A stretch of DNA of 52,941 nucleotides. It comes from Candidatus Sumerlaeota bacterium. GTDB lineage: Bacteria > Sumerlaeota > Sumerlaeia > Sumerlaeales > Sumerlaeaceae. A model generated the notes under the pieces. That model was not told the origin of the DNA, ran no database searches, and saw only the letters and a program-made list of their open reading frames with translations. The position numbers and the translations under genes are program-made. The DNA is taken from contig JADFCV010000006.1 of the NCBI GenBank assembly GCA_017161655.1, positions 135,107 to 188,047 of the forward strand, written 5' to 3'. The number at the start of each line of letters is the position of its first letter. Position 1 is the first letter of the stretch. Below are positions 7,442-18,172 of this stretch, one piece after another.

Positions 7442-10024
7442 ATGACCGAACAAGCGAGAAACCTGCGAGTTCGAGAGGCCGCGTGGCTTCTTTTTTGTGC
7501 ACTCACATGCCTGACAACCAGCGTCCTGCTTCTCGGGAAAGCGTTGGGAGCGGCTTCCTGCTTGCTTTTCGGGACGGACACAGTCTCGCACGACTACATT
7601 ATGGGCATGTATGGTTGGAGGGAAATTCTCAGTAGCAATTCCGTCCCTCTCTGGTGTCCGTATCTCTTCGGCGGTTTCCCCTTTATTGGCTCCTTTGCTT
7701 TTTGCCCTTTCTATCCCACCCAGTGGCTCTTTGCCATTTTGCCGTTCAATACTGCGTTTACGTTGCAGTATGTGCTCGCGATTTCTTTGGGAGGGGTCAC
7801 GACTGGGGTCTGGGCACGGACCTTGGGCTCTTCCCGGCTGGCTTCACTCTGTGCGGCGGTGCTCTTTTGCGTGTCCGGTCATTTTCTCACACTTGTTCAT
7901 GCCGGCCATCTGCAAAAGGTTGTGGCGATTGCGTGGGCTCCACTTGCTCTGGCTATGGCGATGCGGCTCGCTGCCCCTGGTCCCAGGGGCTTTCGGGCGG
8001 CGCTGCTCGCTGGCGTGGCATTTGCCATGCAGCTCCTGGCTAGCCACACGCAAATTGCATACGCCACGGCGGTTGCAACGTTTGTGCTTGGGCTCGTTTC
8101 CCTATGGTCGACTGGCCGCAGATCAAATCTAGCATTTCTGGGGCATTTTGCTCTCGCGTTAGGAGTTGCTGCGGCGCTTAGTGCGGTTCAGCTTTTTCCC
8201 GGTCTCGAAACCGCTGCCATATCCAACCGTGCGCAGGGAGTCAGCTTTGCGGAGGCGACCGAGACGAGCTATCATCCAAGAGAGTTGTGGGAGTTCGTTA
8301 TTCCCCGTGTCTTTGGCGACAGCGCAGCAGGAAGCGCCACACCCTACTTTGGTTTCTGGGGGGAGCGCATCGTGAGCGACTTCATCGGCTTCGCTGCCAT
8401 TCTTCTGGCGCTGATTGGCTGGCTTGCTGGCGGGCAACCCATGCGATGGCCCCTTGCGGTCATGACGGCCGTTTCACTCGTCGTGGGCTTAGGCCGCCAC
8501 ACGCCGATTTATCGCTTGCTCTACGATCATGCCCCAGGCTTTGCGAAATTTCGTTCGCCAGGGACCTTTATGTTTCTTGCGACGGCGAGCCTCGTCCAAC
8601 TCTGTGCTTTCGGGCTCGACGCTCTTCGCCGAAGTATTTCTGCCGATCGCGGCTCCGTTTCGCGCGGCAGAATTCTCTTCCTCATCAGTGCAGCTGCTCT
8701 CTTGGGCGTGGTCATGATAGCGTTCCCACGCTCCGTGGGGGCCGGCGTGGGAATCGGTACGGCTGAACAGTGGGCGAAGCATGGCTCTTTCTTAAGTGAA
8801 AAGATTCGGATGGGAGGACTTCACTGCTTTGCTGTTGCGGCACTTTCTGCACTCACACTTTTCCCCTCTCGCAAAGAAGTTCGGTCTCCCATCGACGGCA
8901 CGCAAAGGCGGAAGATTGATCTTAGCAAGTTATCATATTACGCGTTGCTGATGATACTGATCCTTGTCCCTGCTCTCGCGAATCGTCATTTTATCCTGTT
9001 TGCTCCGCTTGACGATTATTTACGCTACCTGTTCTCACTTAAAAAAGAGGAGCGCTCTCGTGGCGAACCCAGTGAACTTCCCTGTCGGTCTCTGGGAACG
9101 AATCTCCTCGACAATCGTTCGCTTTTGTCGAAGACGGGTTCTCTTGCCGGCTACCATCCGATTTTTCTAAAGCGTTTCGGAGACCTTGTTGAGACCCTCG
9201 GGTGGTACCATCCATATCTCTTGCGGCAGTACGCTGTCTACTCCGTGATTGCTGACCCCACCCTATCCTTGCCGACCTCGGAATGGCAGAAATTCGTGGC
9301 CGCCAGCGGTGGGCAAATATCTTGGCGGCAGCGTGATCCCAGGTATGCTCGACTCAGCCGCTTCGTAGTGGTGCATTTCACACAGGAGGACGTTCTCCGC
9401 ACTTTGGCCGCCAATGCACTCTTGTCCTCCTCGCCCCAGCCGTTCGCCATTCTGCACTGGGACCGCACGGCTGTTGGATTGGGTTTCCTGGATCACGGAG
9501 ATTGGGCTGTCTGCGACGCGAAGACCGCTTGGCAATCTGGACTGCCAATCTTTGCTTCATCCACGGACGAGGTGCGGGACCAGGACAGACTATCTGACCT
9601 CGCAAATTTTGCCAGTGGTCGGCAGGCTTTGTTCGATATCCTGGGCTTCCGTAGCCGTCCAGACGGCTCTCACGTCTCGCTGCTGAGCTATCGTCCAGGA
9701 GCGATCGAATGCATGATTCATCCAGCTCGCAACGGGCTTTTGGTGATCGCGGAGAATTATGCGCCTGGCTGGAAAGCGCGCGACGCTCATGGCCGAAAAC
9801 TCGTCGTGTTGCCCATCAATTATGCTCAGCTGGGGGTCGTTCTCGGAAGTGAGCGTGATAATCTCGCTGTCGTCAAACTGGCCTATGCTCCTTTCAGTTG
9901 GCGGCTTGGTCTCTTTCTTTCGCTTGTCGGATGGGCAGCGTGTCTTGGCTATGTGGTGTCGATCATGTTTCGAAAGTGCCACATCACTCAATGCTGCTGG
10001 ACAACGCCACCTCCGGCGAGTTAA
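7442..10024 (+). CDS. YfhO-like polytopic membrane protein (GT-C-like)
   Basis: An 860-residue membrane protein. The N-terminal half has many hydrophobic helices and motifs typical of YfhO-family proteins: GTDTVSHDY in the first extracytoplasmic loop, VPLWCPYLFGGFPF, and later HTQIAYAT and LYDHAPGFAKFRSPGTFM. The acidic first loop resembles the catalytic loop of GT-C glycosyltransferases that use polyprenyl-phosphate sugars. The C-terminal part (about 640-830) is soluble and ends in a beta-sandwich-like segment LVIAENYAPGWKARD, also usual for YfhO. Starts with ATG at 7442, diverging from the solute-binding protein gene. Probable role in glycosylating a surface polymer or protein; donor and acceptor unknown. 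Confidence 0.75.
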   Translation: MTEQARNLRVREAAWLLFCALTCLTTSVLLLGKALGAASCLLFGTDTVSHDYIMGMYGWREILSSNSVPLWCPYLFGGFPFIGSFAFCPFYPTQWLFAILPFNTAFTLQYVLAISLGGVTTGVWARTLGSSRLASLCAAVLFCVSGHFLTLVHAGHLQKVVAIAWAPLALAMAMRLAAPGPRGFRAALLAGVAFAMQLLASHTQIAYATAVATFVLGLVSLWSTGRRSNLAFLGHFALALGVAAALSAVQLFPGLETAAISNRAQGVSFAEATETSYHPRELWEFVIPRVFGDSAAGSATPYFGFWGERIVSDFIGFAAILLALIGWLAGGQPMRWPLAVMTAVSLVVGLGRHTPIYRLLYDHAPGFAKFRSPGTFMFLATASLVQLCAFGLDALRRSISADRGSVSRGRILFLISAAALLGVVMIAFPRSVGAGVGIGTAEQWAKHGSFLSEKIRMGGLHCFAVAALSALTLFPSRKEVRSPIDGTQRRKIDLSKLSYYALLMILILVPALANRHFILFAPLDDYLRYLFSLKKEERSRGEPSELPCRSLGTNLLDNRSLLSKTGSLAGYHPIFLKRFGDLVETLGWYHPYLLRQYAVYSVIADPTLSLPTSEWQKFVAASGGQISWRQRDPRYARLSRFVVVHFTQEDVLRTLAANALLSSSPQPFAILHWDRTAVGLGFLDHGDWAVCDAKTAWQSGLPIFASSTDEVRDQDRLSDLANFASGRQALFDILGFRSRPDGSHVSLLSYRPGAIECMIHPARNGLLVIAENYAPGWKARDAHGRKLVVLPINYAQLGVVLGSERDNLAVVKLAYAPFSWRLGLFLSLVGWAACLGYVVSIMFRKCHITQCCWTTPPPAS

Positions 10025-10065
10025 ATTCTTACGCAGTTACTGCGTTGGGCTGAAAGGAAAACTTT

Positions 10066-11184
10066 GTGAGCTCAGAAAAACCATCGCTTCCACTTCACGA
10101 GCGCATGGTGTGTAACCATCCACTTGCCCATCATACCACGATTGGGGTCGGTGGGCCGGCGCGCTATTTCATGCCAGCCGCCACTACGGATGAGCTGCGG
10201 TACGCGTTGCTTTGGGCCGCAGACCGCCATCTACCGGTCTTCGTCCTCGGTGGTGGAAGTAATGTGGTGATTGCAGATTCGGGTTTCCCGGGGCTTGTCG
10301 TTCAAATCGTGAGCCGCGGATGGCAAGTCGAAGAGCGCGACACAGAATCCGTGATTCTGCGCGTAGCCAGTGGCGAGCGATGGGATTACGTGGTGGAAGA
10401 AGCTGTGGCGCAAGGATGGGCCGGCATCGAGTGTCTCGCGGGTATTCCAGGCCAGGTGGGGGCCACACCTATTCAAAACGTCGGCGCTTACGGGCAACAG
10501 GTCTCCGAGAGCATTGTTGAGGTCAAAGCCATCGACGTAACAACCGGGCAGGCGGTCACGTTCACCGCACAAGATTGCGCCTTCGGCTATCGGACGAGTC
10601 GTTTTAAAACCGCTGACGCAGGGCGCTACGTGATTGTGGAGGTCGCATATCGCCTTTTGCGCGATGGCATTCCCACTGTGCGTTATGCCGAACTTGCTGC
10701 TTATCTCGACGAGCAGAAAATTCGCACTCCCACGCTTGCCCAGGTTCGGGGGGCGGTCCGCGCCATACGTGCGCGCAAATCTATGCTCGCGGATCCCAAT
10801 GATCCCAATGCGCGAAGCTGTGGATCTTTCTTCATCAATCCCACCGTGAGTCGCAAGCAGTTCGAAGAGCTTGTGGAAATCGCACGCCGCAAGGCCATGA
10901 TTAGCGCGGATGCATTCCCTCCGCATTACGCCAGTGGCGACGAAGTGAAACTCTCAGCCGCATGGTTGATCGAACATGCGGGATTACGTCGAGGCACGCG
11001 GCTCGGCCCTGCCGCACTCTCGCAGAAACATGCCCTGGCCATCGTGAATCTGGGTGGTGCAAAAGCCCGTGACATTATTGCTCTGGCTCAGCTCGTTCGC
11101 AGCCAGGTGTTCGAGCGCTTCGGAATTTTGCTACAGCCCGAGCCAGTATTTGTCGGCTTTGAAACCGATCCGTTTGCCAGCTAG
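10066..11184 (+). CDS. murB: UDP-N-acetylenolpyruvoylglucosamine reductase
   Basis: FAD-dependent cytoplasmic enzyme that reduces UDP-GlcNAc-enolpyruvate to UDP-MurNAc in peptidoglycan synthesis. 372 residues. FAD-binding motifs HTTIGVGGPARYF and FVLGGGSNVVIAD are near the N-terminus; GIPGQVGATPIQNVGAYGQ follows; the catalytic Ser lies in ARSCGSFFINP, and LSQKHALAIVN plus the C-terminal LQPEPVFVGF supply the conserved end with the proton-donor Glu. The layout agrees with the E. coli-like (type I) enzyme. GTG start with AAAGGA about 8 bases upstream. It stands 41 bases behind the YfhO-like gene and may share its transcript; usual mur/fts neighbours are absent. Confidence 0.95.
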   Translation: MSSEKPSLPLHERMVCNHPLAHHTTIGVGGPARYFMPAATTDELRYALLWAADRHLPVFVLGGGSNVVIADSGFPGLVVQIVSRGWQVEERDTESVILRVASGERWDYVVEEAVAQGWAGIECLAGIPGQVGATPIQNVGAYGQQVSESIVEVKAIDVTTGQAVTFTAQDCAFGYRTSRFKTADAGRYVIVEVAYRLLRDGIPTVRYAELAAYLDEQKIRTPTLAQVRGAVRAIRARKSMLADPNDPNARSCGSFFINPTVSRKQFEELVEIARRKAMISADAFPPHYASGDEVKLSAAWLIEHAGLRRGTRLGPAALSQKHALAIVNLGGAKARDIIALAQLVRSQVFERFGILLQPEPVFVGFETDPFAS

Positions 11185-11190
11185 AGCTAC

Positions 11191-12171
11191 TTACTCGCTT
11201 TGGCTGCTGGTTGCTTCGTCTTGCTGCAGTTCCACAAATTTGCCCATAGCGCGGAACTTCAGGTAACGCTGCTCCAGCAATTCGTTCACGGGCAAGGCTT
11301 GAAGCATCTCGAGATTCTTCGCTAGTGCCACACCAACATTTTTAAATGTCGTTTGTGGGTCACGATGCGCCCCGCCCAGCGGTTCGGGGATAATTTCGTC
11401 CACGACTTCAAGCGCAATGAGGTCCTTGGCCGTGAGTTTCAATTGCTCTGCTGCTCGCTCCGCCATGCCGCGGTCCTTCCAGAGAATTGCGGCGCATCCT
11501 TCAGGGGAGATCACGCAGTACCAGGAGTTTTCCAGCATGAGAATCCGGTCGCCCACACCAACGCCGAGTGCGCCACCGCTGGCACCTTCACCGATGACAA
11601 TGCACACGATGGGTACCTGCAAAGTAAACATGTCGCGAATATTGCGCGCGATAGCCTCAGCTTGTCCGCGCTCTTCCGCACCAATGCCGGGGAATGCGCC
11701 AGGCGTGTCAATAAACACGACGATCGGCATCCCGAATTTATCAGCAAGGCGCATCACGCGCATCGCCTTGCGGTAGCCCTCCGGGTGCATCATTCCCCAG
11801 TTGCGCATGAGATTTTCTTTTGTGTCGCGCCCCTTTTGCTGGCAAATCACGCATAGTCGCTCGCCGCGAAAACGGGCAAATCCTGTCACGACCGCTTTGT
11901 CGTCAGCGAACCCTCGGTCGCCGTGCACTTCGACGAAGTCCGTCATCAAACCCTGGACAAAGTCCATCGAATGCGGCCGATCCATGTGCCGTGCCAGCAA
12001 AACGCGCTGCCACGGAGTGAGGTTTTCGAAGATCTCGCGCTGCTTGCGTTCTAGCTCTTCGCGCAGGGCGCGAATTGCTTCCTCATCGCGAGGCTCCTGC
12101 TTTTCTCGTTCGAGAAGCTGATTTTCCAATTCAATGATCGGCTTCTCAAAATCGAACGCAGTGATCGCCAT
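11191..12171 (-). CDS. accA: Acetyl-CoA carboxylase carboxyltransferase subunit alpha
   Basis: 326 residues from the ATG at 12171, with GAGGAG upstream; the open frame extends to 12336 but the extra residues do not fit the family. The protein transfers carboxyl from biotin carrier protein to acetyl-CoA together with AccD, the first committed step of fatty acid synthesis. Visible family features: an N-terminal coiled-coil-like region (ELENQLLEREKQEPRDEEA), LARHMDRPHSMDFV, HGDRGFADDKAVVTG, QKGRDTKENLMRNWGMMHPEGYRKA, the oxyanion-type GEGASGGALGVGVGDRIL and YCVISPEGCAAILWKD. Lone gene, convergent with murB (6 bases). accD is not in the window. Confidence 0.95.
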   Translation of the reverse strand: MAITAFDFEKPIIELENQLLEREKQEPRDEEAIRALREELERKQREIFENLTPWQRVLLARHMDRPHSMDFVQGLMTDFVEVHGDRGFADDKAVVTGFARFRGERLCVICQQKGRDTKENLMRNWGMMHPEGYRKAMRVMRLADKFGMPIVVFIDTPGAFPGIGAEERGQAEAIARNIRDMFTLQVPIVCIVIGEGASGGALGVGVGDRILMLENSWYCVISPEGCAAILWKDRGMAERAAEQLKLTAKDLIALEVVDEIIPEPLGGAHRDPQTTFKNVGVALAKNLEMLQALPVNELLEQRYLKFRAMGKFVELQQDEATSSQSE

Positions 12172-12617
12172 AATCTGTATTCGACTCCTCGATAACTCGT
12201 TGCGAAGGCTACGCGCAGCTGCCGTGGTGCAAACGCGTCGCGCGGTCCGATTCTCGCTAAGAACTACCCACGAATAAAAACCCCAGGTCGTTCTTGAATT
12301 CAAGCAAACATAACTCATAAGTTGCTGTGCATTCACTGCGCCAGAGGAAAACTGGGCCCGTCCACGGCGCGCAAAAAGCAGCAGTGGGTGCTAAAAAAGG
12401 GCCAGCGCGTGGCCATTTTCGCAGATTTTCGCATTGACCACGCAAGAGCACACGGGAACTGGATAGTCCCTTGGTGCCGTTGTGATTTTGGCTTTCAAAG
12501 CACCGGCCTGGTTCTGCGCTTGGACGGCCTGGTGTGGTCTAGTTTTTGCACGATAGAGTTTTGCCCCTCTGATACGAGGCTGAACATTATCTGTACCATT
12601 GTGAGGGATTGCGCGAC
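12172..12617. other. Divergent intergenic region between accA and gltB
   Basis: About 445 bases between two divergent starts. Short frames exist (for example on the plus strand 12322-12621) but lack family features, ribosome sites and normal composition. The region should contain the accA and gltB promoters. I see no strong palindrome or riboswitch-like fold. Confidence 0.5.
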
Positions 12618-15600
12618 ATGAACGAACAGAGCGGTCGACCACTAGCTCAGGGACTATACGACCCACAATATGAACACGATGCCTGTGGTGTGGGTTTCGT
12701 CGTGGACATCAAAGGGCGCAAATCTCACGACATCGTGGAGCAGGCGCTGGAAGTCCTTGTGAATTTGAGCCATCGCGGAGCTTGCGGCTGCGATCCCGAG
12801 ACCGGAGATGGTGCAGGCATCCTCATTCAAATTCCCCATGAGTTCTTTGTTCGCGAGTGCGCCACCCTTGGCATTCAGTTGCCTCCGCCGGGGCAGTATG
12901 GGGTGGGTGTGGCATTCTTTTCACCTAATCCTGGGCACCGCGAGGCATGTCAGCGGCGGATTGAGCAAGTGGTTGCCGAAGAAGGGCAAGAGTTCCTCGG
13001 TTGGCGCGATGTGCCGGTGCGACCGCAGTACATTGGCGAAGTGGCACGCTCTGTCATGCCCATCATTCGTCAGTTTTTCATCAAGAAGAGGGGAATCTAT
13101 GCAGAGCAGGAAGTTTTCGAGCGCAAGCTCTATGTGATTCGCAAGTGGGCCAATCGTCGCATCAAGGATGAGAAGCTCCCTGGCTACGAAATGTTCTACA
13201 TGCCCAGTTTGTCCAGTCGGACCGTCATTTACAAGGGCATGCTCATGGCCAGGCAAATCCCGCTTTTCTACCCTGACCTCACAGACCCTCTGGTGGTGAG
13301 CGCTCTGGCCCTGGTTCACTCGCGTTTTTCCACAAACACGTTTCCAAGCTGGGAGCTCGCGCATCCCTATCGCATGATCGCGCACAACGGGGAAATCAAC
13401 ACATTGCGGGGCAACCGCAACTGGATGCGTGCGCGGCAGGCCACGCTCACAAGCGCCCTCTTTGGCGATGAAATTTACAAGCTGTTTCCACTTGTTACGG
13501 AAACGGGAAGTGATTCAGCAACGTTTGACAATGCCCTCGAGTTCCTTGTCATGGGTGGTCGGCCTCTGCCACAGGCTGTCATGATGATGGTGCCGGAAGC
13601 CTGGAGCGGCAATCCACACATGGATCCCGACAAGCGAGCATTTTACGAGTATCATGCCTGCCTCATGGAGCCGTGGGATGGCCCCGCGGCCATTGCCTTC
13701 ACCGATGGGGTTCGTATTGGCGCGGTGCTGGATCGCAACGGCTTGCGTCCGGGGCGCTACTGGGTCACAGCCGACGATCGCCTCATTTATGCCTCGGAAA
13801 CAGGAGTGCTCGACATTCCGGTCGAGAACGTCGTCTACAAAGGCAAAATGCAGCCGGGGCGCATGCTGCTGGTGGACACGGCGCAAGGCCGCATTGTCGA
13901 TGACGAAGAGATCAAGCGTGCCATAGCAATGCGTCACCCGTACCGCGAATGGGTGGAAAAAAACATCGTGGACCTGGACTCACTTGCTGTCCCAGATGAG
14001 ACCAGGTACCTTGATCTTGACGGCGAGACGCTTGTTCGTCTCCAACAGGCGTTTGGCTATACGCTGGAAGATCTTCGCATGCTTATGGCCCCCATGGCCA
14101 TTCAGGGCGAAGAAGCCATAGGTTCGATGGGGAACGACACACCTTTGGCTGTGTTGTCCCCGCGGCCTCAGCTATTGTATAACTATTTCAAGCAACTCTT
14201 TGCGCAGGTTACGAATCCCCCCATCGACAGCATCCGCGAAGAGATGGTGATGTCCACCATCAATTATCTCGGCAAGTGGGGCAACGTTCTCGATGAAGTG
14301 CCCCAGCACGCGAGGATGGTGCGCATTCAGCATCCGCTCATCACGAACGAACAGCTGGAAAAACTGGCCAGGATTGATGACGAGTACAATAAGGCCATCA
14401 CGCTGCCCATGCTCTTCCCGGTGGAAGGCGGCGAGCAGGCGCTCGAAGTTGCGATGGAAGAACTGTGCGAAAAGGCCGCGCAGGCCTGCCGTGATGGCTA
14501 CGGAATTATCATTTTATCAGACCGCGGCGTTGACGAAAAGCATGCCCCTATTCCGGCTCTGCTGGCCACCGCAGGCGTCCATCATCACCTTATCCGCGAG
14601 GGACTCCGGGGATTTGCCAGCCTTGTCGTGGAAACAGGTGAGGCCCGCGAAGTCCACCACTTCGCTTTGCTTATTGGCTATGGCGCTGGGGCCATCAACC
14701 CCTACCTGGCCTTTGAAACGATTGCCGATATGGTGCGCAACCGCACACTTCCCGCTGAGCTTCTGCCGCCTGTCGGACTCACGGTCGAACAAGCGATCAA
14801 GAACTACATCAAAGCCGCCGACAAAGCGATCCTGAAGATCATGGCAAAGATGGGCATCAGCACCATCCAGAGCTATCAAGGAGCGCAAATCTTCGAGGCC
14901 ATTGGTCTCGACAAAAGCGTGGTGGACAAATACTTCACGCACACGGCTTCCCGGGTCGGGGGTGTAAAGCTTGACGCCGTTGCGCGCGAGGCTCTTGTCC
15001 GTCACCACAACGCCTTCCACGAGGAGAGATTCGTACACGATGAGTTTCTCGATTGGGGCGGACAATATCACTGGCGTCGCGACGGGGAACCGCATTTGTT
15101 TAGTCCCGATGCCATTGCGAAGCTCCAGCACGCAGTGCGGATGAATGACTACGCCACGTTTAAAGAATACAGCAAGCTCATCAACGATCAAAGCGAAGCG
15201 CTCTGCACACTCCGCGGACTCTTCCGCTTCAAGAAAGGCCAGCCGATTCCGCTGGAAGAGGTCGAGCCTGTCGAATCTATCGTAAAGCGGTTCGCGACGG
15301 GGGCAATGAGTTTCGGCTCAATCAGCAAGGAAACCCATGAGACCCTCGCGATTGCGATGAACCGCCTGGGAGCCAAAAGCAATACGGGAGAAGGCGGCGA
15401 AGATCCAGAACGCTTCACCCCAGACCCAAATGGCGATTCAAGACGGAGTGCAATCAAACAGGTGGCCAGCGGCCGCTTCGGCGTGACAACGAACTATCTC
15501 GTCAATGCGGATGAGCTCCAGATTAAGATGGCTCAGGGAGCAAAGCCTGGCGAGGGCGGACAATTGCCTGGCCACAAGGTGTTCCCGGAAATTGCACGGG

Positions 15601-17201
15601 TCCGACACTCCACACCGTTTGTGGGGCTCATCTCGCCGCCACCGCATCACGACATCTATTCCATCGAGGATCTCGCTCAACTTATCCATGATCTGAAGAA
15701 CGTCAATCCCGCTGCCCGCATTAGCGTGAAGCTCGTGGCAGAAGTTGGGGTGGGCACGGTGGCAGCCGGCGTGGCAAAAGCTCATGCGGACGTTGTGCTT
15801 ATCAGCGGTCACGACGGTGGAACCGGAGCGTCGCCCCTGACGTCCATTAAGCATGCGGGAATTCCTTGGGAGCTTGGTCTGGCGGAAACGCAGCAGGTTC
15901 TTGTTCTCAACGATTTGCGGAGCCGCATTATCGTTCAGGTGGACGGCCAACTCAAGACTGGTCGCGACGTGGCAATCGCGGCACTGCTTGGCGCGGAGGA
16001 ATTCGGCTTCGCCACCGCTGCCCTTGTTTCCCTCGGCTGCATCATGATGCGGAAATGTCATCTCAACACGTGTCCGGTTGGAGTGGCTACGCAGGATCCG
16101 TGGTTACGCGAGCGCTTCGCTGGCAAACCAGAACATGTGATCAACTTCTTCCGCTTTGTGGCCCAAGAACTTCGCGAAATCATGGCAGAACTCGGCTTCC
16201 GTACCATCGACGAAATGGTTGGGCGCGTCGATATGCTCGACGTGCAACCGGCGATTGATCACTGGAAGGCGCGAGGGCTCGACTTCTCACAAATTCTCTA
16301 TCAGCCCCCGCGCAAGCCTGGCGTGGAAATCCGCTGCGTCAGAGCTCAAGACCATGGACTTGAGCAGGCGCTGGACCACGAGCTTATCCGCCGTTGTCAG
16401 CCTGCGCTCGAGCAACTTGAGCCGGTATCGTTCGAGATGCCCATTCGCAATGTGAATCGTACGGTCGGAGCAATGCTCAGCGGCGAAGCAGCAAAACGTT
16501 ATGGCGAGCAGGGAATGCCGGCCAATACCATTCACATCAAGTTTTACGGATCGGCCGGACAAAGTTTCGGTGTGTGGCTTTACAAAGGGATTACTTTTGA
16601 GCTGGAGGGCGACGCAAACGACTACTTTGGCAAAGGGCTGAGCGGCGGACGCCTCATCGTTTATCCCCCACGCAATGCTCGTTTTGTTCCCGAAGAAAAC
16701 ATCATTATCGGCAACACCTGTTTCTACGGTGCCACAAGCGGCGAAGCCTATATCCGCGGGCGCGCGGGGGAGCGCTTCGCCGTGCGCAACAGTGGCGCCA
16801 AATGTGTCGTCGAGGGGGTCGGTGATCATGGATGCGAGTACATGACTGGTGGCACAGTCGTTGTCATTGGGCCCACAGGACGAAACTTTGCGGCGGGCAT
16901 GAGCGGAGGCATTGCCTTTGTTCTCAATGAAGACGGAAAATTCGAGCAGCGATGCAACACAGCGATGGTGGACCTCGAGGCTCTGGAGGACGAAAAAGAT
17001 ATCGAGCTGCTCGAACTCATGCTGCGCAATCACGCCAAACTCACAGGCAGCACTGTAGCGCAGCGCATCCTCGACAACTTTGCTGAGTATTTGCCTCGGT
17101 TCGTGAAGATCATGCCACGAGACTTCCGCAGAGCACTGCAACAGCTCGACGAAGAAGCCCGCAAGCACGTTGAAGCCAGGCTGGTTCCGATTCCGGCTTA
17201 G
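12618..17201 (+). CDS. gltB: Glutamate synthase large subunit
   Basis: 1527 residues. Makes glutamate from glutamine and 2-oxoglutarate in the cytoplasm. The amidotransferase nucleophile is Cys23 in EHDACGVGF, so a 22-residue propeptide is removed. Further motifs are [19 protein letters not shown] and [17 protein letters not shown] in the glutaminase domain, [29 protein letters not shown] and [17 protein letters not shown] segments in the FMN domain, and a 3Fe-4S cluster motif with Cys1141, Cys1147 and Cys1152. A C-terminal GxGxG beta-helix domain ([14 protein letters not shown]) ends the protein. I choose the ATG at 12618 with GAGGG 10 bases upstream rather than the TTG at 12609. The small subunit gltD is not adjacent. 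glnD, which regulates nitrogen assimilation, lies 4 kb downstream. Confidence 0.96.
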   Translation: MNEQSGRPLAQGLYDPQYEHDACGVGFVVDIKGRKSHDIVEQALEVLVNLSHRGACGCDPETGDGAGILIQIPHEFFVRECATLGIQLPPPGQYGVGVAFFSPNPGHREACQRRIEQVVAEEGQEFLGWRDVPVRPQYIGEVARSVMPIIRQFFIKKRGIYAEQEVFERKLYVIRKWANRRIKDEKLPGYEMFYMPSLSSRTVIYKGMLMARQIPLFYPDLTDPLVVSALALVHSRFSTNTFPSWELAHPYRMIAHNGEINTLRGNRNWMRARQATLTSALFGDEIYKLFPLVTETGSDSATFDNALEFLVMGGRPLPQAVMMMVPEAWSGNPHMDPDKRAFYEYHACLMEPWDGPAAIAFTDGVRIGAVLDRNGLRPGRYWVTADDRLIYASETGVLDIPVENVVYKGKMQPGRMLLVDTAQGRIVDDEEIKRAIAMRHPYREWVEKNIVDLDSLAVPDETRYLDLDGETLVRLQQAFGYTLEDLRMLMAPMAIQGEEAIGSMGNDTPLAVLSPRPQLLYNYFKQLFAQVTNPPIDSIREEMVMSTINYLGKWGNVLDEVPQHARMVRIQHPLITNEQLEKLARIDDEYNKAITLPMLFPVEGGEQALEVAMEELCEKAAQACRDGYGIIILSDRGVDEKHAPIPALLATAGVHHHLIREGLRGFASLVVETGEAREVHHFALLIGYGAGAINPYLAFETIADMVRNRTLPAELLPPVGLTVEQAIKNYIKAADKAILKIMAKMGISTIQSYQGAQIFEAIGLDKSVVDKYFTHTASRVGGVKLDAVAREALVRHHNAFHEERFVHDEFLDWGGQYHWRRDGEPHLFSPDAIAKLQHAVRMNDYATFKEYSKLINDQSEALCTLRGLFRFKKGQPIPLEEVEPVESIVKRFATGAMSFGSISKETHETLAIAMNRLGAKSNTGEGGEDPERFTPDPNGDSRRSAIKQVASGRFGVTTNYLVNADELQIKMAQGAKPGEGGQLPGHKVFPEIARVRHSTPFVGLISPPPHHDIYSIEDLAQLIHDLKNVNPAARISVKLVAEVGVGTVAAGVAKAHADVVLISGHDGGTGASPLTSIKHAGIPWELGLAETQQVLVLNDLRSRIIVQVDGQLKTGRDVAIAALLGAEEFGFATAALVSLGCIMMRKCHLNTCPVGVATQDPWLRERFAGKPEHVINFFRFVAQELREIMAELGFRTIDEMVGRVDMLDVQPAIDHWKARGLDFSQILYQPPRKPGVEIRCVRAQDHGLEQALDHELIRRCQPALEQLEPVSFEMPIRNVNRTVGAMLSGEAAKRYGEQGMPANTIHIKFYGSAGQSFGVWLYKGITFELEGDANDYFGKGLSGGRLIVYPPRNARFVPEENIIIGNTCFYGATSGEAYIRGRAGERFAVRNSGAKCVVEGVGDHGCEYMTGGTVVVIGPTGRNFAAGMSGGIAFVLNEDGKFEQRCNTAMVDLEALEDEKDIELLELMLRNHAKLTGSTVAQRILDNFAEYLPRFVKIMPRDFRRALQQLDEEARKHVEARLVPIPA

Positions 17202-17260
17202 TCTGTGCTTGCTTTCTCCGAAAAGGGCTGGGTCTCCGGTTGCGGGTAAGCTTGAGAGGG

Positions 17261-17300
17261 GCGCCGCTGCTTGATCTTTTCCAGTCTCCGCGGCGCTTCT
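17261..17300 (+). terminator. Possible terminator after gltB
   Basis: GCGCCGC (17261-17267) can pair with GCGGCGC (17290-17296), a 7-bp GC-rich stem with a 22-base loop, followed by TTCTTTATT. The long loop and broken T-tract make it only a moderate candidate. Confidence 0.35.
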
Positions 17301-17432
17301 TTATTGACGTTGTGCGCTGACCGTCCCATAGGAAGAGATGGAACGTGGTGTGTGTTCATCTCCCGCTGTTGTATAGCGCAATGCGTGAAACTTTTAGGGG
17401 ATGAGCTAGAAGCAAGAAATCCGTAACCCTGG

Positions 17433-18101
17433 GTGGCGAGCGTGAGGATCGGAGATGAAGGGGTAAAATCGGAGGAAGGTTTTGCGCAAGCGGCGATACG
17501 AACCAGGGCCGCTTGCGGGAATGCAAGGTCTATTCCATTTATCTTTTTGCGCCTGATAAGCGTCGCGTTTGCCCTTCTTATATCGTCGTGTTCGATTTTA
17601 CGTCCGCCGTTCGATTCCCAGCGTACAATAGTGCGAGAGACGCTCGCGCTACCTCCGTCCGTGAAAGCCACTTTACAGCGCAAAGGATTTCAGCCACTTC
17701 CCGAGACCGAAGCCCGTAGGCCAACGAAAGTGTGGTGGTGCGTTCGGCCAGTCAATATTCCCGGCGGGCGCATGGCCTCGGCAGTGGGTTGGTATCACGA
17801 GTGGATCCTGGCCCCAGGAATGGAAACCGGTGCAGACTTTGAGGGCGCAGATTCTGTGAGGGGCACATGGCCGCCTTCACCCTTCGCCCTCCTTTTGCCC
17901 TTGCATGCCAATAAGCATACCGGGGCAGCGTTAAGCGCTGAAACTTATGCGCGGGAAATCAAAGGTGTGTCGCCAGCAGCCGTGAAAAAAGCCGCTGCCG
18001 AAACACGCCGCGCAGGCTGGCTTCCGTTTCCGTTGCACAACTGCAATACGTGGGTTCGGAAGGTTATCCAGAAGGCACAAGCCTACCAAACCCAAGATTA
18101 G
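17433..18101 (+). CDS. Putative lipoprotein of unknown function with HNCNTW motif
   Basis: Not a family I can name. The frame is open from GTG at 17433, but a lipoprotein signal RLISVAFALLISSC (lipobox Ser-Ser-Cys) begins only at about residue 40, so a TTG at 17547 may be the true start; a strong GGAGGAAGG at 17471 has no in-frame start just after it. The mature part carries KVWWCVRPVNIPGGRMASA, HEWILAPGMETG and, near the C-terminus, PFPLHNCNTWVRKVI. His-Asn-Cys followed by an aromatic helix is reminiscent of papain-like (NlpC/LRAT/permuted) thiol hydrolases, but no complete catalytic triad can be assigned. Start of a plus-strand run of envelope genes. Gene is likely real from the clear lipobox; function is open. 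Confidence 0.55.
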   Translation: MASVRIGDEGVKSEEGFAQAAIRTRAACGNARSIPFIFLRLISVAFALLISSCSILRPPFDSQRTIVRETLALPPSVKATLQRKGFQPLPETEARRPTKVWWCVRPVNIPGGRMASAVGWYHEWILAPGMETGADFEGADSVRGTWPPSPFALLLPLHANKHTGAALSAETYAREIKGVSPAAVKKAAAETRRAGWLPFPLHNCNTWVRKVIQKAQAYQTQD

Positions 18102-18172
18102 CACTAGACACTGCCTTCCCCCTATACCTAAATGACTGCCGGAATGTAAGCTCAAGAAAGGCGAAGCTTCCA

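Noticed and set aside
12322..12621. 99-codon plus-strand frame before gltB
   Set aside because: No ribosome site or recognisable features; likely part of the promoter region.
16287..17168. 293-codon minus-strand frame inside gltB
   Set aside because: Lies antisense to the conserved GXGXG domain of gltB and shows no protein features.
17198..17683. 161-codon minus-strand frame
   Set aside because: Overlaps the lipoprotein start region; low-complexity, no family features.
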